Positions 1-7,518 of a stretch of 64,000 bases of DNA are shown here, piece after piece (positions within the stretch are counted from its first letter, which is position 1; every line of letters begins with the position of its first letter). The stretch is from contig JAFZRX010000002.1 in NCBI GenBank assembly GCA_017619675.1, forward strand, positions 1 through 64,000, written 5' to 3'. The DNA comes from Bacteroidales bacterium (GTDB taxonomy: Bacteria > Bacteroidota > Bacteroidia > Bacteroidales > UBA932). The position numbers and the translations under genes are program-made. The notes beneath the pieces are model-generated. The model did not search any database. It had not been told where the DNA came from and saw only the letters and a list, made by a program, of their open reading frames with translations.

Positions 1-1
1 G

Positions 2-253
2 TGCTATTCTAGTGGCGAACATGATGGGACCGGTAATATCACCGTTCGACGTCATTCTAAGTTGAGATGGCTGATTGTAGAGGCTGCATGGGTAGCTTCA
101 CGAAAAGACCCAGCTCTGTCCGCTGCATTTGTTGAGTATTGCCGGAAAATGAAACCGAGCAAAGCAATTATCAAGATTGCGAGGCGCCTGGTCAATCGTA
201 TATATTTTGTGATGAAGCATCAGCAGCCATATGTCAACTGCTATGTCTCATAG
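2..253 (+). CDS. IS110-family transposase, C-terminal part (cut by window start)
   Basis: The frame is open from the window edge and encodes 83 visible residues. They match the C-terminal end of IS110/IS116/IS902 transposases: a YSSGE motif, then LRWLIVEAAW, then a basic helix ending in NRIYFVMKHQQPYV. In the family this region is the Transposase_20 (helix-hairpin-helix) part that follows the N-terminal DEDD catalytic domain, which lies outside the window. IS110 elements lack long terminal inverted repeats, so the right end cannot be placed by eye; it should lie within the next couple of hundred bases. The internal TTG at 62 is not the real start. Whether the full copy is intact cannot be seen. 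Confidence 0.88.
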   Translation, partial: CYSSGEHDGTGNITVRRHSKLRWLIVEAAWVASRKDPALSAAFVEYCRKMKPSKAIIKIARRLVNRIYFVMKHQQPYVNCYVS

Positions 254-585
254 TGCAATTGAAATCCTGTCTGGTAAACAGACTTCCTTTGGGAGAGAGT
301 ACTTAAATTCGAATGCGGCTTTGGAGTCCGCTTGTTAAAGTTTGTACCTCCCGCCTCCGTAACCTAATGCAGATACTTGCGGCACTGGCACCAGATGTCC
401 GCTTTGGGAAGTTTGTTTACCGAGGATTTTTATGAGTCTCAAATGCATCGATCTCTACGAGACCGATGAGCGATTATTGTTTCGCTCCGAATCAGCTATT
501 TTTCAAATACCTGATCCAGAGCGATTTATTGAAAAAGCTGAAAATATTATCAACTTTTATTTGGATTTCAACTGGGAAATCGAAT
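254..585. other. Intergenic stretch, probable right end of the IS110 element, no confident gene
   Basis: About 330 bases lie between the transposase stop and the end of the convergent FMN reductase gene. The part from about 420 to 590 is clearly AT-richer than the surroundings. An ATG at 432 opens a 75-codon frame, but its last third runs antisense through the 3' end of the reductase gene and it resembles no family I know. No terminal repeat, RNA gene or terminator is evident. The likeliest reading is the right flank of the insertion element plus leftover host DNA. Confidence 0.4.
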
Positions 586-1125
586 TTAACAAATCGCTTT
601 TCCCAATTCGAAGGCTTCCTGCAACTTGTTGTTGCCCACTATATCGCGAGGGTCGTTAACGCCGCCGCAGAAGAGCGTGCCTGCCAAATGGCTCTTTGAG
701 AAGCAGTCTATCCATCCCGCCAAGCCGGCTTCGGCGCGTTTAGGCGTCTCTTCATCGTCCTCGGCAGCAGTAGTAAGCAGATATACGTCGCGGAACTTGT
801 AGTCCAGCGGATACAGGGCGTTCAGGCGATCGATGAGCGTCTTCATCTGTCCGCTCATCTCATAGTAGTAGATGGGCGTCGCCCAGCAAACGACATCGGC
901 CTCCAAGACCTTGGCTATGATGTCGTTCACGTCGTCCTTGATGACGCAGCGACCCAGCTTCTGGCAGGCAAGGCAGCCCCTGCAGAACTGGACATCCTTG
1001 CCCATGAGGGAAATCTTTTCAACGTCGTTTCCGGCGCTCTGGGCGCCTTCCACGAACTGGTCAGCGAGCATGTCGCTGTTCGAACCATGACGAAGGCTCG
1101 TCGAAATAACTATTACCCGTTTCAT
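586..1125 (-). CDS. NADPH-dependent FMN reductase / flavodoxin-family protein
   Basis: The protein has 179 residues and a flavodoxin-like fold. Residues 1-30 hold the phosphate-binding loop (STSLRHGSNS), a central segment carries CRGCLACQ followed by a third cysteine, and WATPIYYYEMSGQMKTLIDR is the typical flavin-contacting stretch of the iron-sulfur-flavoprotein/NADPH-dependent reductase group. The family reduces FMN, quinones or small electrophiles with NAD(P)H in the cytoplasm; the substrate cannot be read from sequence. It is the last gene of a three-gene operon, 5 bases after the lipoprotein gene. The C-terminus looks complete (family-like ending near LGKAI), so the nearby IS element did not truncate it. 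Confidence 0.88.
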   Translation of the reverse strand: MKRVIVISTSLRHGSNSDMLADQFVEGAQSAGNDVEKISLMGKDVQFCRGCLACQKLGRCVIKDDVNDIIAKVLEADVVCWATPIYYYEMSGQMKTLIDRLNALYPLDYKFRDVYLLTTAAEDDEETPKRAEAGLAGWIDCFSKSHLAGTLFCGGVNDPRDIVGNNKLQEAFELGKAIC

Positions 1126-1130
1126 TCTTT

Positions 1131-1640
1131 CTATTTTTTCAGAGAATATGTGACTGTAACTGTGCCGGTGCCGAAGAATGATTTCAGCTCATCAGCGGTC
1201 TTTCCCTCGACCTTACCCAGCGGGGTATAGGACCAGCTGTTGTTTCCGTAGAAAACGCAGATATTGTTGCCGTTGTAGAGCATGATGTCTCCGGAGACTG
1301 CCGAAATCTGCTCATCGTGTCTTTCCAACGAGAATCCAAGCGGCCCGTAATGCTCAAAACCGTTGGCCCTCATCTCAACGGTTATGGATCCGGATTTCAA
1401 CTTTTCGGCCAGCGCCTTGGCGGTGGCATTATCTGCCAGGGTGGCTGTGATGGTCTTGCCCCCGGCAGTGATTTCCATGGTCATAGTCTGCGTGTTCTCT
1501 TTTCCGTTCTGCTGCCCGTTTTCCTCGGGCTGTTTCTTCTCTTCCTGTTTAGCTTCCTGTTCCACCGGAGCAGGAAGCTTTTCGCAAGCCGACAAGGACA
1601 GGATGAAACAGGACAATACTGTGAGTATAGCGGCTTTCAT
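1131..1640 (-). CDS. Cyclophilin-like fold lipoprotein
   Basis: The protein has 169 residues. An N-terminal signal ends in a lipobox (LSLSAC, Cys19), followed by a charged Glu/Lys/Gln/Asn-rich linker to about residue 50 and then a compact beta-rich domain of about 115 residues. Motifs such as ENTQTMTMEI, GPLGFSLER and GDIMLYNGNNICVFYG, with a final TVTYSL strand, match the small cyclophilin-like family (PF18050 type) often found beside flavodoxins and alpha/beta hydrolases. It probably sits lipid-anchored facing the periplasm or outside. Its start overlaps the hydrolase stop (TAATG), which suggests translational coupling. Family members have no proven enzymatic role, so no function is assigned. 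Confidence 0.8.
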   Translation of the reverse strand: MKAAILTVLSCFILSLSACEKLPAPVEQEAKQEEKKQPEENGQQNGKENTQTMTMEITAGGKTITATLADNATAKALAEKLKSGSITVEMRANGFEHYGPLGFSLERHDEQISAVSGDIMLYNGNNICVFYGNNSWSYTPLGKVEGKTADELKSFFGTGTVTVTYSLKK

Positions 1641-2680
1641 TACTTCAGGTTCTCTTTGAAGAAGGTTTCCATCTTGTCGTAGGGAATGACTCCGGCGACA
1701 TCATCATAGAGGTCGGTATGCACGGCTCCGGGGATGATGAGGAGTTCCTTGTTGTCGCCCTTCAGTTTCGCGAAAGCGCCTTCGCTGAAATAGCGGCTGT
1801 GGGCCTTCTCGCCGTGGATAATGAGCACGGGGGTCTTGATTTCGCCCGCCATGTCCAGCAAGGGCTGGTTCATGAAAGACATCGTACCGATGACATTCCA
1901 ACCGTCATTGGAGTTGCCGCTGCGCTTGTGGTAGCCACGGGACGTCTTGTAATAGGCGTGATAGTCCTTGACGAACCAGGGGGCATCGTCCGGAAGCGGA
2001 TCGACCACGCCGCCGGCACGCTTGTAGGTACCGGTGCGATAGTCTTCGGTGCGCTGGGAGGCCCAGGCCTGCCGCTGAGCGTCGCGGGCGGCCTCATTAT
2101 CGGTGCTGCCAAAGTAGCCCTCACGCGCCACGCGGGACATATCATACATAGTGGAAGTAACCGTGGCCTTAATGCGGGGGTCAAGCGCCGCCGCGTTGAT
2201 GGCCATTCCGCCCCAGCCGCAAATGCCGATGATGCCGATACGCTCGGGATCTACCAATTCGTTGGTGGATAGGAAATCGACGGCCGCAAGGAAGTCCTCC
2301 GTGTTGATATCGGGAGAGGCCATGCGGCGCGGTTCTCCGCCGCTCTCGCCGGTATAGGAAGGGTCAAAGGCGATGGTGAGGAAACCCCTCTCGGCCATAT
2401 GCTGGGCATAGATGCCGGAGGTCTGCTCCTTCACGGCGCCGAAGGGACCGGATACGGCAATAGCAGCCAACTTGCCTTCTGCGTTCTTGGGAACATACAT
2501 ATCGGCGGCCAGTTCAATGCCAAAACGGTTGTGGAAAGTGACTTTGCTGTGATTGACGAGTTCCGATTTCGGGAAGGTCTTGTCCCATTCCTGGGTGAGA
2601 TTCAGGGTATTCATATTCTTGTTCTGGTTGCAGCCGAGCAGCAGCATTGCTGCAAGGGCTATGGTTACGCGTTGTTTCAT
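1640..2680 (-). CDS. Alpha/beta hydrolase lipoprotein with a cysteine nucleophile
   Basis: The protein has 346 residues from ATG 2680. That start gives a clean lipoprotein signal (MKQRVTIALAAMLLLGC) and sits 4 bases after a TAnnTTTG promoter; a longer frame from 2707 would contain the promoter. The fold is dienelactone-hydrolase-like. The nucleophile elbow reads GICGWGG, with Cys where most esterases have Ser. A C-terminal PGAVHTDLYD supplies the catalytic His, and VLIIHGEKAHSR the strand before the acid region. The substrate is unknown. The gene heads an operon with the cyclophilin-like lipoprotein and FMN reductase and is divergent from an AraC regulator, suggesting an inducible response to a small toxic or aromatic compound. 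Confidence 0.85.
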   Translation of the reverse strand: MKQRVTIALAAMLLLGCNQNKNMNTLNLTQEWDKTFPKSELVNHSKVTFHNRFGIELAADMYVPKNAEGKLAAIAVSGPFGAVKEQTSGIYAQHMAERGFLTIAFDPSYTGESGGEPRRMASPDINTEDFLAAVDFLSTNELVDPERIGIIGICGWGGMAINAAALDPRIKATVTSTMYDMSRVAREGYFGSTDNEAARDAQRQAWASQRTEDYRTGTYKRAGGVVDPLPDDAPWFVKDYHAYYKTSRGYHKRSGNSNDGWNVIGTMSFMNQPLLDMAGEIKTPVLIIHGEKAHSRYFSEGAFAKLKGDNKELLIIPGAVHTDLYDDVAGVIPYDKMETFFKENLK

Positions 2681-2684
2681 GGTG

Positions 2685-2692
2685 CAAAGGTA
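2685..2692 (-). promoter_or_regulatory. Promoter -7 element of the hydrolase operon
   Basis: On the minus strand the sequence reads TACCTTTG, a match to Bacteroidota TAnnTTTG. It is separated from the hydrolase ATG by only four bases (CACC), so the transcript is predicted to be leaderless or nearly so. No good TTG box is visible 19 bases upstream. Confidence 0.65.
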
Positions 2693-2756
2693 AGGGGAAA
2701 TATCCAAGTTTTTGTACTTATTTTCGCTGACTTTATACCAATTTCGCAGATTTTGC

Positions 2757-2764
2757 TATCTTTG
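2757..2764 (+). promoter_or_regulatory. Promoter -7 element of the AraC-family gene
   Basis: TATCTTTG matches TAnnTTTG and ends seven bases before the ATG at 2772. Together with the opposite promoter at 2685-2692 it defines an 80-base divergent control region in which the AraC protein most likely binds. Confidence 0.65.
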
Positions 2765-2771
2765 CAAGGTT

Positions 2772-3641
2772 ATGAAGAAGATCCTGAAGGTCGATAACCC
2801 CAATGTCTATGCCGAGTACGTAGGTGCTCCGGTGTTGCATCCGCAGTTGGCTTTGATTAGTTATGACGAGGTGTCCCCGTTCCGGAGTAGCCTTAATAAC
2901 TATGGTGTCTATGGTCTTTTTATTCAGCAGCAATTCCCTAAGTATCTGTCTTACGGCACAAAATCCGTTGTCGTAGGAGACAGCTCCATTATAGCAGTTG
3001 CACCGGGTCAGATTGGCGGAGGAGAAGACAACGGCACACCCTTGTACATCAACGGATGGGCGCTACTCTGGTCACCGGAATTGTATAAACCAGAAAATCC
3101 GTTTTTCTCCTATTTCTATACAGACTGGCTCAAGATGGGGCCCCAGGAATGGGAAAGGATATCGCTTCTTCTGGTCACGATGAGAAAGGAAATGCAGGAG
3201 AACCAGGACTCCCCGGCATTACGTAGTATCCTCATTAGCTACCTCCAGTTGATCCTGGATTACTGTCAGCGCATCTACCTTCGCCAACTTTCGCAAAAGG
3301 AAAGCGGTGAAAGCGACATCCTCAAACGCTTCCACCGCCTGCTGGTAGACTATTTCTCCAAGGGCCTGCAGCACGAGAAGGGACTCCCGACTGTGTCCTA
3401 CTGCGCATCAGAACTGGCTTATTCGGCCCGCTATTTTGGCGATATGATTCACCAAGCTACTGGCGGAACCGCCATCGGCTATATCCACACCTTCGTCATC
3501 GACCAGGCTAAAACCTTCCTGATGAAAGGGCTCAGCGTAGGAGAAGTTGCCGATTTGCTTGGATTTGAATATCCGCACCATTTCAGCCGCCTGTTCAAGA
3601 AGGTAACGGGAATAACTCCGACGGAATTCTTGATGAAGTAG
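2772..3641 (+). CDS. AraC-family transcriptional regulator
   Basis: The protein has 289 residues from ATG 2772, chosen because it directly follows a TAnnTTTG promoter. The N-terminal about 180 residues form a divergent cupin-like sensor. The C-terminal about 100 residues are the two-helix-turn-helix AraC domain: LPTVSYCASELAYSARYFGD is the first recognition unit, and LSVGEVADLLGFEYPHHFSRLFKK plus GITPTEFL is the highly conserved second one. It is transcribed away from the hydrolase, lipoprotein and reductase operon and is the obvious candidate to control it. The inducer is unknown. Confidence 0.92.
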   Translation: MKKILKVDNPNVYAEYVGAPVLHPQLALISYDEVSPFRSSLNNYGVYGLFIQQQFPKYLSYGTKSVVVGDSSIIAVAPGQIGGGEDNGTPLYINGWALLWSPELYKPENPFFSYFYTDWLKMGPQEWERISLLLVTMRKEMQENQDSPALRSILISYLQLILDYCQRIYLRQLSQKESGESDILKRFHRLLVDYFSKGLQHEKGLPTVSYCASELAYSARYFGDMIHQATGGTAIGYIHTFVIDQAKTFLMKGLSVGEVADLLGFEYPHHFSRLFKKVTGITPTEFLMK

Positions 3642-3710
3642 CTATTAACACCGGTAAACCTGAATTTACCAGTTGAAGAATCTGCATGGCAAGCGTTTTC
3701 ATAAAGGTAA

Positions 3711-3743
3711 TAAAAAAGAGGACAAATCTTTCGATTTATCCTC
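3711..3743 (-). terminator. Intrinsic terminator of the sigma factor operon
   Basis: A 10-bp stem (GAGGATAAAT paired with ATTTGTCCTC on the minus strand, one G-U pair) is followed on the minus strand by a TTTTTT run at 3711-3716. It lies about 90 bases beyond the stop of the membrane protein gene at 3830, in the right place to end the minus-strand unit that starts near 4912 or 5865. Confidence 0.7.
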
Positions 3744-3829
3744 TGTAGTAGACCAAACACTCCGAATCTCGAACCTCGCTTTCATCGAAGGATTGCTTCA
3801 ACTCCAGTCGTTCATTGAGGATATTGACC

Positions 3830-4417
3830 CTACCTACTCTCCAGGGAATCGATGAGATTGTCGCAAGAAGCCATCAACTGCCTGTACTTTCTGGCAGTTA
3901 TCACCACGGAAATCACACAAGTGATCAGGAATAGAATCAAAAAGAATAACAGACTGCTGCCGGTGTGCCCCTGCGTATAGACCCGGATGATGATGAACAC
4001 GGTCATCGCTACGGCAAGAATGGCCCCGATGATTGTGGACAGGTGATAAAACTTCTTATAATCTTTGACGTTCTTTGCCACGGTCAGTACATCGCTTTCG
4101 AGCAGATTCTGCGGGTTGAACCTTTTCCTCATCCAGAGGACGGAGACCAGGTCTGCGATTGCCCAGAGCGATACGGCTGCGGCGAACCACATCGGCCATC
4201 CGATTGCATTGCATATGACAAGAATCATCGGGATTGTGAACACGTCCATTGACATTCTTGTGGTAAGGTCTTTCCCGATGAAAGAAGCCTTTTGCTTCTG
4301 AATGTGTTCCAGAAGACCTTTGTTTACGATTCGCTGCTCGTTGAGTGTCTCCTTCAAGTCATTGAATTCAGACTTGAGTTCCTGCAGTTCTTGAGAGTTG
4401 ATATCCACGGGTTCCAT
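3830..4417 (-). CDS. Four-helix inner-membrane protein next to an ECF sigma factor
   Basis: The protein has 195 residues. The first about 45 are polar and likely a coiled coil (repeated ELQELKSEFNDLKETL spacing). Four hydrophobic segments follow, at roughly residues 60-77, 78-95, 125-147 and 153-172, and the tail is a short charged cytosolic helix. No enzymatic motif is visible. It starts 12 bases after the sigma factor gene, which is the usual place for an anti-sigma factor, and the cytosolic coiled coil could bind the sigma factor, but it lacks a recognisable zinc (ZAS) or FecR-type anti-sigma domain. The anti-sigma role is therefore inference from position only. Confidence 0.75.
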   Translation of the reverse strand: MEPVDINSQELQELKSEFNDLKETLNEQRIVNKGLLEHIQKQKASFIGKDLTTRMSMDVFTIPMILVICNAIGWPMWFAAAVSLWAIADLVSVLWMRKRFNPQNLLESDVLTVAKNVKDYKKFYHLSTIIGAILAVAMTVFIIIRVYTQGHTGSSLLFFLILFLITCVISVVITARKYRQLMASCDNLIDSLESR

Positions 4418-4429
4418 TGTTTTGCTAAT

Positions 4430-4912
4430 TTAGATGTTCGACATTTGTTTTAATTGTTCTTTGATGCGAACGAGTTTGATGGAAACGTTCTTGACAGAGA
4501 TGCCGAGGATGGCGCCGATTTCGTCGTAGCTCAGGCCTTCGAGCCACAACAGGATGACACTTCTGTCAGCGAGTCCGAGCGCATTGATTCTCTTGTAGAG
4601 GCGTTTGACTTGCAGGGATTTCTCATAATTGTCCTCGTAGGGTTTGATGTCCATGTCCAGGTCCACCCGGTCGCCGGCACGCTTCTGCTTCTTGTCATAA
4701 TTGAGGCAGAAGTTGAGGCTGACGCGGTAAATCCACGTCTTGATATCACTTTTTCCCTCAAAGGAATCAAATCCCTGCCAGAGTCTGATCAGGATCTCCT
4801 GGAACAGGTCATTTACCTCGTCTTCATCCTTGGAGAACATATAGCAGACCGTATAGATTGTCCGCTTATACTCTTCAACGATTCTTGAAAATCTTTGCTC
4901 TTTCGTTTCCAT
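4430..4912 (-). CDS. ECF-subfamily RNA polymerase sigma factor
   Basis: The protein has 160 residues from ATG 4912; an in-frame GTG at 4930 would add six residues. Sigma region 2 is seen as the DEVNDLFQEILIRLWQGFDSFEG stretch with TWIYRVSLN. Region 4 is seen as ALGLADRSVILLWLEGLSYDEIGAILGIS, a helix-turn-helix that reads -35 DNA. There is no extra domain. It directs RNA polymerase to an alternative promoter set and is probably held by the membrane protein encoded downstream. The upstream gap to the Fic gene is only 71 bases and no TAnnTTTG is seen there, consistent with either read-through from fic or an autoregulated ECF promoter. Confidence 0.93.
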   Translation of the reverse strand: METKEQRFSRIVEEYKRTIYTVCYMFSKDEDEVNDLFQEILIRLWQGFDSFEGKSDIKTWIYRVSLNFCLNYDKKQKRAGDRVDLDMDIKPYEDNYEKSLQVKRLYKRINALGLADRSVILLWLEGLSYDEIGAILGISVKNVSIKLVRIKEQLKQMSNI

Positions 4913-4983
4913 TTCTTTTTTCGTTCTCACCCGTTAGACAACGAACCGTGGGAAAAACTACAAAAAACTGCAAGGATTGGTTA

Positions 4984-5865
4984 TCAATACTTTATTTTAA
5001 AATAGTCCAGAAGTGCCTTGTAGTTGTCCTGGGCCGTGAGGCAAGTGTCAGTCAGATAACCGTTAACATGCCCCCATTCGCTAAGCCCACGGTAATAGAA
5101 GAATTTGAGATCATCCGTAATGATAAATGGAACAATACCGTTGGCAAGGCATTCCTTGAACATTACCAGACGCCCTACACGCCCGTTCCCGTCCTGGAAA
5201 GGATGGATGACTTCGAATTTCTGATGGAGGTCGATGATGTCCTCCAGTGATTTCTCTTTCTTGGCATTGTAAGTGGCAAGAAGTGCTTTCATTCTTTGAT
5301 GGACTTCCTCTGGAGGGCAGGTGGCCTTTCCTCCCACCTCGTTGGGAAGCTTCTTATAGTCACCGACGTTAAACCAATCCTTCCGGCTGTCGGAAGTCCC
5401 GGTTTTCAGCGTGCGGTGCAGCTCTTTTATAAAGGATTCCGAGAGCCTTTCCTCTGCCCGGTCTATGATAAGATCGATGCATCGGAAGTGGTTGGTTGTC
5501 TCTACAATATCATCGACATTCACACTTTCGTCCGTGATGCCGATCGTGTTGGTTTCGAAGATATAACGTGTCTGTTCGTGGGTAAGCCTGCTACCCTCTA
5601 TATGGTTGGAATTGTAAGTGAGATCGATCTGTGTCCGGTGGTAAATACCTCCACTCACTTTTCCCGCTTTTTCCTCCCTGAGGCGCTTCATAAGCGGACT
5701 AACCTTGCGTTTTCCTTTTCTTGGCAGCGGGGCGTCGGCAGGTATGTTCCAGGTCTTCCCTGAAAGAAAGGCCCCCTCCATTTTTCCTGCGCTGCACCAG
5801 TTGCGAACTGTGCGCTCAGAAAGGTTATGCAATTCTGCATATTGGCTGACGGTAATGAAATCCAT
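4984..5865 (-). CDS. Fic-domain protein with N-terminal DNA-binding domain
   Basis: The protein has 293 residues. Residues 3-45 form a MerR/excisionase-like helix-turn-helix (TVSQYAELHNLSERTVRNWC). The Fic core has the complete active-site motif HPFQDGNGRVGR at 221-232, so it should transfer AMP (or another nucleotide) from NTP to hydroxyl side chains. An inhibitory-helix motif S86-NHI-E90-G91 fits the class II Fic arrangement, where Glu90 blocks the active site until relieved. The N-terminal DNA-binding domain and the palindromic operator at its promoter suggest autoregulation. No antitoxin gene lies next to it; self-inhibition replaces one in this class. The target protein is unknown. Confidence 0.93.
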   Translation of the reverse strand: MDFITVSQYAELHNLSERTVRNWCSAGKMEGAFLSGKTWNIPADAPLPRKGKRKVSPLMKRLREEKAGKVSGGIYHRTQIDLTYNSNHIEGSRLTHEQTRYIFETNTIGITDESVNVDDIVETTNHFRCIDLIIDRAEERLSESFIKELHRTLKTGTSDSRKDWFNVGDYKKLPNEVGGKATCPPEEVHQRMKALLATYNAKKEKSLEDIIDLHQKFEVIHPFQDGNGRVGRLVMFKECLANGIVPFIITDDLKFFYYRGLSEWGHVNGYLTDTCLTAQDNYKALLDYFKIKY

Positions 5866-5869
5866 AATC

Positions 5870-5930
5870 TATCGGCAATTTTAGCTCATATACCGATACA
5901 AATATAACATTATTTTGCCGATATCGGCAA
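5870..5930. promoter_or_regulatory. Palindromic operator region of the Fic gene
   Basis: A perfect 16-bp palindrome TTGCCGATATCGGCAA spans 5915-5930. A second site is built of TATCGGCAA (5870-5878) facing a degenerate half-site ATACCGATA (5890-5898). The promoter -7 element lies between the two sites, so a bound repressor would block initiation. The likeliest binder is the N-terminal helix-turn-helix of the Fic protein itself. Confidence 0.7.
5899..5906 (-). promoter_or_regulatory. Promoter -7 element of the Fic gene
   Basis: The minus strand reads TATATTTG, matching TAnnTTTG, 33 bases before the Fic ATG. It is flanked on both sides by the TTGCCGATA-type operator half-sites. Confidence 0.65.
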
Positions 5931-5950
5931 GAATAGAATAATTCTATAAC

Positions 5951-5978
5951 AAAAAAAGCACCTGCAATTGCAAGTGCT
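5951..5978 (-). terminator. Intrinsic terminator after tRNA-Met
   Basis: On the minus strand AGCACTTGC-AATT-GCAGGTGCT forms a 9-bp stem (one G-U) followed by seven T. It begins 7 bases after the 3' end of the tRNA and insulates it from the Fic promoter. Confidence 0.85.
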
Positions 5979-5985
5979 TTCGTAG

Positions 5986-6058
5986 TAGCGGGGGGAGGAC
6001 TCGAACCTCCGACCTCCGGGTTATGAGCCCGACGAGCTGCCAACTGCTCTACCCCGCA
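5986..6058 (-). tRNA. tRNA-Met (CAT), probably initiator tRNA-fMet
   Basis: A full cloverleaf reads on the minus strand: D arm GAGC/GCTC, anticodon arm with loop CTCATAA, T arm GGAGG-TTCGAGT-CCTCC, acceptor core GCGGGG/CCCCGC. Three consecutive G:C pairs (GGG/CCC) flank the anticodon loop, the hallmark of initiator tRNA. Position 1 and 72 are both T and cannot pair, which also fits initiator tRNA, where this pair is normally broken (C1 x A72). CCA is not encoded. A TAnnTTTG promoter lies 11 bases upstream and a terminator follows. Confidence 0.95.
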
Positions 6059-6069
6059 GTGTTGGACTG

Positions 6070-6077
6070 CAAAGGTA
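6070..6077 (-). promoter_or_regulatory. Promoter -7 element of tRNA-Met
   Basis: The minus strand reads TACCTTTG, 11 bases before the tRNA 5' end and 11 bases past the hisS stop, so the tRNA has its own promoter. Confidence 0.65.
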
Positions 6078-6088
6078 AGCAGATTTCT

Positions 6089-7435
6089 TTAAAAAACAAA
6101 TTTTATCATTCCGGCCGTGTCGTCCTTGGAGAAACTGCGCTGCTCGCCGGTGGAGAGGTTCTTTATCTGGATCTCTCCGCGGGCGGCCTCGTCACTGCCG
6201 TTTATGGAGATGAACGGGATGGCCTTGCGGTCCGCATAGTCGAACTGCTTCTTGAGCTTGGTGTTGTCCGGATAGACCTCGACGGCCACGCCGGCCTCAC
6301 GGAGAGCTTTTGCAACCGGAAGGATATAACTCAGCTCTCCCATATTTGCGAACAGCAGGTTGGTAGAGCACGCGATGCTCTCAGGGAATTTGTTTAGACC
6401 TTTAAGGACGTCATAGATGCGGTCAGCACCAAAGGAAACGCCCACTCCTGACATGTCCGGAAGGCCGAAGATACCGGTGAGGTTGTCATACCGGCCGCCT
6501 CCGCAAATGCTTCCGATCTGGAAGTCCAGGGCCTTGACCTCGAAGATGGCCCCGGTGTAGTAATTGAGCCCGCGGGCCAGCGAGAGGTCTATCTCCACCT
6601 GGCTGTCTATGCCGGCGGCGTCTATGAGGCCGAAGAGCTCCTCCAGTTCCCGGAGGCCCTCCATTCCGGCCTGCGACTTGCCGTCCATCATCTCCCTCAT
6701 ACGGGCGATCTTGTCGGCGGTAGTGCCAGAAAGCTGGAGCACCGGCTCCAGCACGGCAACCGCCTCCGGGGAGAGCCCCTTGGACAGCATTTCCTCCTTG
6801 ACGGCATCAAGACCTATCTTGTCAAGCTTGTCTATGGCAACGGTAATGTCAACCACCTTGTCCGGGAATCCGCAGATCTCCGCCAGTCCGGTGAGCACCT
6901 TGCGGTTGTTTATCTTAATGAGGACGTTGACATCCAACAGTTTGAAGACCCTGTCCACTATCTGGACAAGTTCCAGCTCGTTCACCTGCGAGCGGCTGCC
7001 TATGACATCCACGTCGCACTGGTAGAACTCGCGGTAGCGGCCTTTCTGGGGCCTGTCAGCACGCCATACCGGCTGGATCTGGAAGCGCTTGAACGGGAAA
7101 CTGATCTCATTCTGGTGCTGTACCACGAAACGGGCGAAAGGCACCGTCAAATCATATCTCAGACCCTTCTCGCAAACCTGTGAAGTCAGGGGCTTTGACA
7201 TGTCCACATCCGAAAAGGCGTCTCCGGAATTGAGTATTCGGAAGAGCAGTTTGTCCCCTTCCTCCCCGTACTTTCCCATGAGGGTCTGGAGGTTCTCCAT
7301 TGCCGGGGTTTCTATCTGTGAATAGCCGTATGTCCTGAACACGGAACGGATTGTATCGAATATGTAATTTCTCTGAGCCATTTCATGCTGGGAGAAATCT
7401 CTGGTGCCTTTTGGAATGGATGGTTTTTGTGCCAT
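6089..7435 (-). CDS. hisS: Histidyl-tRNA synthetase
   Basis: The protein has 448 residues and charges tRNA-His with histidine in the cytoplasm. Class II motifs are visible: the N-terminal PKGTRDF, motif 2 around [20 protein letters not shown], the histidine loop [14 protein letters not shown], motif 3 near [13 protein letters not shown], and a C-terminal anticodon-binding domain ([19 protein letters not shown]). The start at ATG 7435 ([10 protein letters not shown]) agrees with family N-termini; the frame is open to 7468 but that part covers the promoter. It is divergent from sppA. Confidence 0.97.
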   Translation of the reverse strand: MAQKPSIPKGTRDFSQHEMAQRNYIFDTIRSVFRTYGYSQIETPAMENLQTLMGKYGEEGDKLLFRILNSGDAFSDVDMSKPLTSQVCEKGLRYDLTVPFARFVVQHQNEISFPFKRFQIQPVWRADRPQKGRYREFYQCDVDVIGSRSQVNELELVQIVDRVFKLLDVNVLIKINNRKVLTGLAEICGFPDKVVDITVAIDKLDKIGLDAVKEEMLSKGLSPEAVAVLEPVLQLSGTTADKIARMREMMDGKSQAGMEGLRELEELFGLIDAAGIDSQVEIDLSLARGLNYYTGAIFEVKALDFQIGSICGGGRYDNLTGIFGLPDMSGVGVSFGADRIYDVLKGLNKFPESIACSTNLLFANMGELSYILPVAKALREAGVAVEVYPDNTKLKKQFDYADRKAIPFISINGSDEAARGEIQIKNLSTGEQRSFSKDDTAGMIKFVF

Positions 7436-7456
7436 AAAACTATGTTTTAGTCCGCA

Positions 7457-7464
7457 CAAAGTTA
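7457..7464 (-). promoter_or_regulatory. Promoter -7 element of hisS
   Basis: TAACTTTG on the minus strand, 21 bases before the hisS ATG. Confidence 0.6.
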
Positions 7465-7485
7465 GCATTTATTTGCGGTTTTTGT

Positions 7486-7493
7486 TATATTTG
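7486..7493 (+). promoter_or_regulatory. Promoter -7 element of sppA
   Basis: TATATTTG on the plus strand, 25 bases before the sppA ATG; divergent from the hisS promoter. Confidence 0.6.
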
Positions 7494-7518
7494 TGAGAAT
7501 TTGGGAAAATATCGGACA

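Noticed and set aside
432-659. 75-codon frame downstream of the IS110 element
   Set aside because: Its last part lies antisense over the reductase gene, it matches no family, and the segment is AT-rich, where long frames are not telling.
3653-3670. Hairpin GGTAAA-CCTGAA-TTTACC after the AraC gene
   Set aside because: Six-base stem and no T run; too weak to call a terminator.
5951-6060. tRNA-Met 3' end as an attachment site of an integrated element
   Set aside because: No integrase gene and no second copy of the tRNA end are visible in the window.
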